Origin: Burkholderiales bacterium
GTDB lineage: Bacteria > Pseudomonadota > Gammaproteobacteria > Burkholderiales > Burkholderiaceae_C
Assembly (NCBI GenBank): GCA_947448105.1
Contig: CANFNE010000073.1
Location: 1-9,816, forward strand
Direction: 5' to 3'
Length of the DNA: 9,816 nucleotides
Shown: piece by piece, positions 5,015 through 9,816 of the stretch
Layout: each line of letters opens with the position of its first letter
Numbering within the stretch: the stretch's first letter is position 1
Made by a program: the position numbers and the translations under genes
Notes under the pieces: model-generated
Databases searched by the model: none
The model's input: only the letters and a program-made list of their open reading frames with translations
What the model was told of the DNA's origin: nothing

Positions 5015-6292
5015 TTAGGTAATTGAAGTGTCGCTGGCCTCTGGGTGCGGCGCGCTGCGCGGGTCCATCTGCAGCACCGCCTGCGAGCTGGCGTCCATCA
5101 TCACGTAGTCGGAGCGGTGGGCCAGTACGCGCGCTGAGCGCTGCTGCTGGCGCGTGTAGTACCAGACGATGGCGGCCAACGCCGTCAACACGATGGCGAA
5201 ATACAGCATCAGGCTCTCGGGGCCCAGCACGTCCATCAGGCCACCGGCCAGCGTGGGCCCCACGGTGGCGCCAATGCCGTAGAGCAGCAGCAAGCCACCG
5301 GTGGTTTCCAGCACTTTGGAAGGCTCGATCAGGTCGTTGGTGTGCGCCACGCTCAGGCCGTAAATGGCAAACGACAGGGCGCCGTACAGCACGCCCAGCA
5401 AAATAAGGAAGTTTTCATACTCGCGCGCCAAATAAAAGCCCACCGCCGCCAAGCCCGCAGAAGCCACGCAAATCCAAAACAAAATCCAGCGCCGGTCGTA
5501 ACGGTCGGACAAATGCCCCACCGGCCACTGAAAGGCCGCGCCGCTCAAAATCGTAATGGCCATGAACGCCGCCGTGCGGTTGTCGCTAAAGCCCACGCCT
5601 TTGCCAAACACATTGCCCAGGCTGTAGAAGGTACCATTGATCAGGCCCGAGCCCACGGCGGCAATCGCGCCTATGGGCGAAATCACAAACAGCGAAATCA
5701 GGTTCATGGACGGCGCCTCGGTCTGGCGCGGCTCGCGGATGGTGGTCAGCGTGGTGGGAATCAGCGCAAATGAAAACAGAATCGACACCAGCGCAAACGG
5801 TACAAAACCGAAGCGGTCGCCCACCAAAATCAGCCATTGGCCCAGGGCGGTAGACACGCCGCTGACCGCCATATACGCCGCAAACACCTTGCCCCGGCTT
5901 TCGCGGTCGGCCACCACATTGAGCCAGCTCTCGATCACCACGTACAAGCCCACGATGCACATGCCCGTCACAAAGCGCAGGATGCCCCAAAACCAGGGGT
6001 TGGTCCAAATCGCGTGCAAGACCGGCACGGCAGACGCCACCGAGGCCATTACCGCAAAGGCGCGGATATAGCCCACGCGCCGAATCAGCGCCGGACAGGC
6101 GTAGGTGCCGTACACAAAGCCGGCAAAGTAGGACGACATGATCAGTCCGGTAACCAGGCCCGAATACTTGGCCAAACCGGCCTGCGCGCCAATGGCTACC
6201 GTCAGCAGCGCAATCCCCACCACCAGCATGCTCACGCCGCTGAGCAGCGAGGCCAGAGGCCAGGTAAGGGACTTGTTGCTTGGGGTATTCAT
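5015..6292 (-). CDS. MFS transporter (YcaD-like)
   Basis: The protein is 425 residues from the ATG at 6292. In-frame starts at 6310 (ATG) and 6346 (GTG) would add up to 18 residues; none has a convincing ribosome site, and 6292 sits just before the first membrane segment. Seen: about twelve hydrophobic segments, beginning SLLSGVSMLVVGIALLTVAI. There is an MFS motif-A-like loop in the second half (GHLSDRYDRRW), a shorter equivalent in the first half (CPALIRRVGYIRAF), and VIESWLNVVADRESRGKV, typical of the YcaD-like branch. A hydrophilic C-terminal tail of about 40 residues follows. It acts in the inner membrane; the substrate is unknown. As first gene of the minus-strand operon ahead of the dioxygenase and HD oxygenase, it probably moves their trimethylammonium substrate or product. 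This is inference: YcaD relatives have poorly defined substrates, and an export role is also possible. Confidence 0.85.
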   Translation of the reverse strand: MNTPSNKSLTWPLASLLSGVSMLVVGIALLTVAIGAQAGLAKYSGLVTGLIMSSYFAGFVYGTYACPALIRRVGYIRAFAVMASVASAVPVLHAIWTNPWFWGILRFVTGMCIVGLYVVIESWLNVVADRESRGKVFAAYMAVSGVSTALGQWLILVGDRFGFVPFALVSILFSFALIPTTLTTIREPRQTEAPSMNLISLFVISPIGAIAAVGSGLINGTFYSLGNVFGKGVGFSDNRTAAFMAITILSGAAFQWPVGHLSDRYDRRWILFWICVASAGLAAVGFYLAREYENFLILLGVLYGALSFAIYGLSVAHTNDLIEPSKVLETTGGLLLLYGIGATVGPTLAGGLMDVLGPESLMLYFAIVLTALAAIVWYYTRQQQRSARVLAHRSDYVMMDASSQAVLQMDPRSAPHPEASDTSIT

Positions 6293-6489
6293 GGTGCGGG
6301 GCGCAGTCATCAAAGTGCGCAAATGCGCAAGCAGCGATGGTGACACAGCCAGGGCCGGGGCTGTGGCCCAAAAGCGACCTGCGCACGAGGAGTCACGCAG
6401 CCTGGCGTTGCCAAGTAGCTCCCCGCGTGCCCCTGCCCATGGATCGGAAATTCGAATAATTGTCGTGAAAAGCCGAAAAAACGTCGTCT

Positions 6490-6526
6490 CAGTGCTATAA
6501 ATCCGCCCGCTGGCGGGCTACAGTGC
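6490..6526 (+). promoter_or_regulatory. Palindrome flanked by CAGTGC repeats, probable operator
   Basis: GCCCGC-TG-GCGGGC (6505-6518) is a perfect inverted repeat with a two-base centre. It is framed by direct repeats of CAGTGC at 6490-6495 and 6521-6526, 31 bases apart, close to three helical turns. The palindrome covers the predicted start point downstream of the -10, where a repressor would block transcription. It is too far from any gene end, and lacks the T-run, to be a good terminator. Confidence 0.4.
6493..6501 (+). promoter_or_regulatory. Extended -10 element of the carnitine operon
   Basis: TG-C-TATAAA fits an extended -10 (TGnTATAAT) with one mismatch in the hexamer, in an AT-rich island of an otherwise GC-rich region. 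No good -35 is found at 17 bases, which extended -10 promoters can tolerate or an activator can replace. The predicted start near 6508 lies about 60 bases before the first gene. Confidence 0.4.
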
Positions 6527-6569
6527 GCCAACACGCTGGCCCTACGGCCACCTTTTAACGACTGGACGC

Positions 6570-7313
6570 ATGACCGCTCTGCCCGACGAGACTTCTGCGC
6601 GCATCGACCTGGCTGCGGCCTTTCGTTGGGCTGCGCGCTGGGACATGCACGAGTCGATTGCCAACCATTTCAGCGTGGCGCTGCGCGACGACGGCGCGCA
6701 GTTTTTGCTCAACCCGGCGGGCAGCCACTTCTCGCGCATCCGGGCTAGCAACCTGCTGCGGGTGGACACCCGCCAGAGCGCTGGCGCCCAAGCCGCCAAC
6801 GCGCCCGACCCCACCGCTTGGAACCTACACGCCGAACTGCACCAGCGCCTGCCGCATGCGCGCTGCATATTGCATACGCACATGCCTTACGCCACCACGC
6901 TGTGCTGCCTGCAAGACTTCGAATGGCTGGCGCTGGACCAAAACGCCTGCCGCTTCCATGGCCGCATTGCCTACGACCGCGACTACGCCGGCATGGCGCT
7001 AGATGCCAGCGAAGGCCAGCGCGTGGCCGGCCTGCTGGGCGCGGGCAAAAGCGTGCTGTTCATGGGCAACCACGGCGTGATCGTGGTCGGCCCCACGGTA
7101 GCGCAGGCGCTGGACGAACTCTATTACCTTGAAAAAGCCGCCAAGCTGCAAGTGCTGGCCCTGTCCACGGGCCGGGCGCTGGCGCTGATTCCTGAGCCAA
7201 TGGCCGCGCTGGCCTGCGCGCAGTGGAACGATTACCCCACCGCCTTTAGCGCGCTGCACTTTGCGGCGCTCAAAGACATCCTTGACCACGAAGAACCGGA
7301 GTACAAAGCATGA
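6570..7313 (+). CDS. Class II aldolase/adducin-domain protein, catalytic Glu apparently replaced
   Basis: The protein is 247 residues. Seen: the class II aldolase/adducin fold from RIDLAAAFRWAARWDMHE (residue 11) through NHFSVAL, FLLNPAGSHFSRI, the zinc pair His102 and His104 (ILHTHMPYAT), the third zinc ligand His168 (MGNHGVIVVG) and ELYYLEKAAKLQVLA. The Glu that precedes this region by family rule (E73 in FucA, pattern E-x-x-x-H) is Ala83 here (PTAWNLH). Zinc binding is thus likely, but the standard aldol acid/base residue is missing, as in adducin-like members. It is the first gene of the operon and overlaps the BKACE gene by four bases (ATGA). Known carnitine degradation needs no aldolase, so its function here is unknown. 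The start at 6570 has only a weak ribosome site but fits the family N-terminus. Confidence 0.82.
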   Translation: MTALPDETSARIDLAAAFRWAARWDMHESIANHFSVALRDDGAQFLLNPAGSHFSRIRASNLLRVDTRQSAGAQAANAPDPTAWNLHAELHQRLPHARCILHTHMPYATTLCCLQDFEWLALDQNACRFHGRIAYDRDYAGMALDASEGQRVAGLLGAGKSVLFMGNHGVIVVGPTVAQALDELYYLEKAAKLQVLALSTGRALALIPEPMAALACAQWNDYPTAFSALHFAALKDILDHEEPEYKA

Positions 7314-8197
7314 ACAACAACGTCATCATTACCTGCGCCCTGACCGGCGCTGGCGACACCGCTGGCAAAAGCCCGCACGTGCCCGTCACCCCCACACAAA
7401 TCGCCGCTGCGGCGGTAGAGGCGGCCAAGGCCGGCGCCACCGTGGTGCACTGCCACGTGCGCAACCCCGCGACCGGCCAGTTCAGCCGCGACCCGGCGCT
7501 GTACGCCGAGGTAATGGACCGCATCCGTGACTCGGGCGTAGACATCATCGTCAACCTGACCGCCGGCATGGGCGGTGACCTGGAAATCGGACCCGGTGAG
7601 ACGCCCACCCGATTCGGCCCCAACACCGACCTGATTGGCCCCATGGCGCGGCTCATCCATGTGGAGCAACTGCTGCCCGAGATTTGCACCCTGGACTGCG
7701 GCACGCTGAACTTTGGCGACGGCGACACGATTTACGTCTCCACCCCGGTGGCGCTGCGCGCAGGGGCCAAGCGCATTACCGAACTGGGCGTCAAAGCCGA
7801 GCTGGAAATTTTTGACACCGGTCACCTGTGGTTTGCCAAGCAAATGATGAAAGAAGGCTTGCTCGACAACCCGCTGTTCCAGCTCTGCCTGGGCATTCCC
7901 TGGGGCGCACCCGCCGACACCACCACCATGAAGGCCATGGTCGACAACCTGCCGCCGGGCGTGGTGTGGTCGGGCTTTGGCATTGGCCGCACCCAAATGC
8001 CCATGGCCGCGCAGGCCATGCTGTTGGGCGGCAATGTGCGCGTGGGCCTGGAAGACAACCTGTGGCTGGACAAAGGCGTGCTGGCCACCAACGGAACGCT
8101 TACCGAGCGCGTGGTGGAAATCATCACCCGCCTGGGCGGCACGCCCATGACGCCAGCGCAGGGCCGCGAAAAAATGGGCCTCAAGAAACGCGGTTGA
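7310..8197 (+). CDS. cdhC: 3-Dehydrocarnitine cleavage enzyme (BKACE family)
   Basis: The protein is 295 residues, the usual length for the family. Reaction: 3-dehydrocarnitine plus acetyl-CoA gives betainyl-CoA plus acetoacetate, in the cytoplasm. Seen: the BKACE start VIITCALTGAGDT (residues 5-17), the zinc pair His47 and His49 (VVHCHVR), NLTAGMGGD (82-90), ELEIFDTGHLWFAKQM (164-179), LGIPWGAPADT, and the third zinc ligand Glu248 in VGLEDNLWL. The sequence matches the Pseudomonas carnitine-operon BKACE closely from memory, much more so than Kce, the 3-keto-5-aminohexanoate enzyme that many databases use as the name. A GGAG in the end of the aldolase gene, nine bases before the ATG, serves as ribosome site, so translation is coupled. 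The next gene supplies its substrate. The letter for this gene differs between published schemes (cdhB/cdhC). Confidence 0.9.
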   Translation: MNNNVIITCALTGAGDTAGKSPHVPVTPTQIAAAAVEAAKAGATVVHCHVRNPATGQFSRDPALYAEVMDRIRDSGVDIIVNLTAGMGGDLEIGPGETPTRFGPNTDLIGPMARLIHVEQLLPEICTLDCGTLNFGDGDTIYVSTPVALRAGAKRITELGVKAELEIFDTGHLWFAKQMMKEGLLDNPLFQLCLGIPWGAPADTTTMKAMVDNLPPGVVWSGFGIGRTQMPMAAQAMLLGGNVRVGLEDNLWLDKGVLATNGTLTERVVEIITRLGGTPMTPAQGREKMGLKKRG

Positions 8198-8239
8198 TCC
8201 GCACTATCGACCGCAACTCACCGCACTGCATAAGACACC

Positions 8240-9205
8240 ATGAACTTTATTACCGACATCAAAACCTTCGCAGCCCTGGGCACCGGCGTTATCGGCAGCG
8301 GCTGGGTGGCGCGCGCCCTGGCCCATGGCCTGGACGTGATTGCCTGGGACCCGGCACCCGGCGCCGAAGCCGCCTTGCGCGAGCGCACCGCCAAAGCCTG
8401 GGGCGCGCTCACCGCGCAAGGCTTAGCGCCTGGCGCGTCGCAAGACCGCCTCAAATTTGTCGCCACCGTAGAGGAATGCGTGGCGCACGCCGACTTCATT
8501 CAAGAAAGCGCGCCCGAGCGCCAGGACTTGAAGCTCTCGCTGCACGCACAAATTACGGCGGCCGCGCGCCCCAATGTGCTGATCGGTTCGAGCACCTCGG
8601 GCCTCTTGCCCACCGACTTTTATGCCAACGCACAACACCCCGAGCGCTGCGTGGTCGGCCACCCGTTTAACCCGGTTTACCTGCTGCCGCTGGTGGAAGT
8701 GGTGGGCGGCGTGAATACCGCGCCCGAGGCGGTGCAAGCCGCCATGCAGGTCTACCGCAGCTTGGGCATGCGCCCGCTGCACGTGCGCAAAGAGGTGCCC
8801 GGCTTTATCGCCGACCGGCTGTTAGAGGCCATGTGGCGTGAGTCGCTGCATTTGGTTAACGACGGCGTGGCCACCACGGGCGAGATTGACGACGCCATTC
8901 GCTTTGGCGCGGGCATGCGCTGGTCTTTCATGGGCAGTTTTTTGATCTACACGCTGGCTGGCGGCGACGCGGGCATGCGCCACTTTATGGCCCAGTTTGG
9001 CCCGGCGCTGAAATTGCCCTGGACCAAGTTGGAGGCCCCCGAACTCACCGACAGTTTGCTCGACGCCGTGGCCGAAGGCAGCGTAGAGCAACTCGGCACC
9101 CGCAGCATCGCCGACTGGGAACGCTACCGCGACGACTGCCTGATGGCGGTGCAAGCGGCCATCACAGCTACCAAAATCAAGCACGGAATCGCGCCCGATG
9201 CCTGA
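8240..9205 (+). CDS. cdhA: L-carnitine 3-dehydrogenase
   Basis: The protein is 321 residues. Reaction: L-carnitine plus NAD+ gives 3-dehydrocarnitine plus NADH. Seen: an N-terminal Rossmann fold with GTGVIGSGW (residues 14-22) and Asp37 at the end of strand two (AWDP), as expected for NAD. There is the STSG segment (118-121), the catalytic His141 and Glu153 of the 3-hydroxyacyl-CoA dehydrogenase superfamily (GHPFNPVYLLPLVEVVGG), the C-terminal domain entry KEVPGFIADRLLEA, and the carnitine-dehydrogenase-typical VNDGVATTGEIDDAI and FGAGMRWSFMG. It is a stand-alone dehydrogenase; in some bacteria a thioesterase domain is fused to it, while here the thioesterase is a separate gene overlapping by eight bases (ATGCCTGA). 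The gap after cdhC is 42 bases with only a weak ribosome site. Close to the Pseudomonas enzyme by memory, so the substrate call is firm for a sequence-only reading. Confidence 0.92.
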   Translation: MNFITDIKTFAALGTGVIGSGWVARALAHGLDVIAWDPAPGAEAALRERTAKAWGALTAQGLAPGASQDRLKFVATVEECVAHADFIQESAPERQDLKLSLHAQITAAARPNVLIGSSTSGLLPTDFYANAQHPERCVVGHPFNPVYLLPLVEVVGGVNTAPEAVQAAMQVYRSLGMRPLHVRKEVPGFIADRLLEAMWRESLHLVNDGVATTGEIDDAIRFGAGMRWSFMGSFLIYTLAGGDAGMRHFMAQFGPALKLPWTKLEAPELTDSLLDAVAEGSVEQLGTRSIADWERYRDDCLMAVQAAITATKIKHGIAPDA

Positions 9206-9695
9206 GCTAGACAGCGCCCCGGCGCTGCCGGTAATTTACCGCTGCACCATTGGCCCCGCGTGGGTGGACTTCAATGGCCACCTGCGCGACGGCTACTACA
9301 TGGTGCTGTTTAGCAGCGCGGTGGACGCGCTGATGGATCTGGCTGGTCTGGACGAGGCCGGGCGCAAAGCCACGGGCCACTCGTGGTTTACGCTGGAGGC
9401 GCATATCAATTACCTGCACGAGGTCAAGCAAGACGCGGCGGTAGAAGTGCGCCTGCAACTGCTGGGCGTGGACGCCAAGCGCTTGCATGTAGCGCTGAGC
9501 CTGCATCCCGCAGGCAGCACGCAAGTGCTGGCGCTGACGGAGCAGATGCTGCTCAACGTAGACATGGCTGGCCCGCGCGCCACGGCGTTTGCGCCCCAGG
9601 TGGCCGCCTATTTGCAGGCGCTGGCCGCGCAGCACGCGCTGCTGCCGCGCCCGGCCCAGGTCGGGCGGGTCATGGCGCTGCCGCAGCCCAAATAA
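9198..9695 (+). CDS. cdhB: Hotdog-fold betainyl-CoA thioesterase
   Basis: The protein is 165 residues. Reaction expected: betainyl-CoA plus water gives glycine betaine plus CoA, completing carnitine breakdown. Seen: a 4-hydroxybenzoyl-CoA-thioesterase type hotdog with the active-site loop WVDFNGHLRDGYYM (residues 22-35; Asp24, Asn26, Gly27, His28), the central helix LFSSAVDALMDLAG, and strands FTLEAHINYLHEVKQDAAV and LALTEQMLLNVD. A Pro-ending tail of about 35 residues follows. The start overlaps the end of cdhA by eight bases, so the two are translationally coupled, matching organisms where the two domains are fused. Substrate assignment comes from this context; the fold alone would allow many acyl-CoAs. 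The next gene starts three bases after the stop. Confidence 0.85.
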   Translation: MPELDSAPALPVIYRCTIGPAWVDFNGHLRDGYYMVLFSSAVDALMDLAGLDEAGRKATGHSWFTLEAHINYLHEVKQDAAVEVRLQLLGVDAKRLHVALSLHPAGSTQVLALTEQMLLNVDMAGPRATAFAPQVAAYLQALAAQHALLPRPAQVGRVMALPQPK

Positions 9696-9698
9696 GCC

Positions 9699-9816
9699 AT
9701 GACCGCCCACGCCCCACTGCCCGCCACCATGCACGGCGTGGTGCTGACCGCCTTTGGCGGGCCCGAGGTCTTGCACTACCGCACTGACTTGCCCCGGCCC
9801 CTGCCGCGCGCGGGCG
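9699..9816 (+). CDS. MDR-family (zinc-type alcohol dehydrogenase/quinone oxidoreductase) protein, N-terminal part
   Basis: The frame runs from the ATG at 9699 past the window end, giving 39 residues. Seen: MHGVVLTAFGGPEVLHYR, the first strand and GGPEVL motif of medium-chain quinone oxidoreductase-like dehydrogenases, followed by LPRPLPRAG, where the family usually has P-x-P-x-P-G. A second ATG at 9729 directly precedes this motif, so the true start may be there. It begins three bases after the thioesterase stop, so it belongs to the carnitine operon. It has no assigned step in carnitine breakdown. The catalytic and cofactor-binding parts lie outside the window. Confidence 0.75.
   Translation, partial: MTAHAPLPATMHGVVLTAFGGPEVLHYRTDLPRPLPRAG

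Larger units (their letters stand above)
6293..6569. promoter_or_regulatory. Divergent control region between the two operons
   Basis: This 277-bp stretch separates the minus-strand transporter operon from the plus-strand carnitine operon and holds no convincing gene. The stretch 6440-6503 is clearly AT-richer than the surroundings. It includes an eight-base palindrome ATTCGAAT (6450-6457), two A-tracts, and a likely plus-strand -10 at 6496. On the minus strand, TTTTTT and TATTCG separated by 17 bases could be a weak promoter for the transporter. The shared region would allow one regulator to control both operons; no regulator gene is in the window. Confidence 0.6.

Noticed and set aside
5586..6386. 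Minus-strand open frame of 266 codons overlapping the transporter start
   Set aside because: It is another frame of the same strand as the MFS gene. Its translation has no membrane pattern or motif, while the MFS frame has both.
6505..6518. GC palindrome as a rho-independent terminator
   Set aside because: No T-run follows on either strand, and it lies between divergent promoters, so an operator is the better reading.
7232..7996. Minus-strand open frame of 254 codons across cdhC
   Set aside because: Antisense to a strongly recognised BKACE gene. The His/Gly/Val-rich product has no recognisable motif.

Overview
This is a GC-rich, gene-dense window. It most likely comes from a betaproteobacterium of the Burkholderiales, probably near the Comamonadaceae. 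That placement is an inference from protein style (ImuB, the carnitine enzymes) and base composition; there is no rRNA or other marker here. No tRNA, rRNA, CRISPR array, transposase or integrase was seen.

Left end (1-1833, plus strand): the last codons of an imuA-like gene, then a full imuB. ImuB is the catalytically dead Y-family polymerase homologue of the SOS mutasome. The usual third partner, dnaE2, does not follow. ImuB has a Pro/His/Met-rich N-terminal tail and two unusual inserts. One insert carries an in-frame A AAA AAG heptamer followed by a perfect 7-bp stem-loop.

Middle left (1880-3092, minus strand): two complete type II toxin-antitoxin modules in tandem. One is a ribbon-helix-helix antitoxin with a ParE/RelE-family toxin. 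The other is YefM/Phd with YoeB. Each antitoxin gene precedes and overlaps its toxin gene, and each module has a repeat near its start that looks like an operator.

Middle (3159-6292, minus strand): a likely operon of an MFS transporter, a gamma-butyrobetaine-hydroxylase-like 2-oxoglutarate/Fe(II) dioxygenase, and an HD-domain protein carrying the six metal ligands of the PhnZ/TmpB mixed-valent di-iron oxygenases. The pair resembles TmpA/TmpB, which convert 2-trimethylaminoethylphosphonate to glycine betaine and phosphate. The dioxygenase could instead make L-carnitine from gamma-butyrobetaine.

Right (6570-9816, plus strand), divergent from the above across a 277-bp control region: a class II aldolase/adducin-domain protein that seems to lack the catalytic Glu, then the three known enzymes of aerobic carnitine breakdown, then the start of an MDR-type oxidoreductase. 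The three are the dehydrocarnitine cleavage enzyme (BKACE), L-carnitine 3-dehydrogenase and a hotdog-fold betainyl-CoA thioesterase. Together they turn L-carnitine into glycine betaine plus acetoacetate.

The main point of interest is that both divergent operons plausibly lead to glycine betaine. This could be a compact island for harvesting trimethylammonium compounds, with one arm for carnitine and the other for either gamma-butyrobetaine or a trimethylammonium phosphonate. The HD oxygenase and the aldolase-like protein do not fit the known carnitine route and are the best candidates for unrecognised chemistry.
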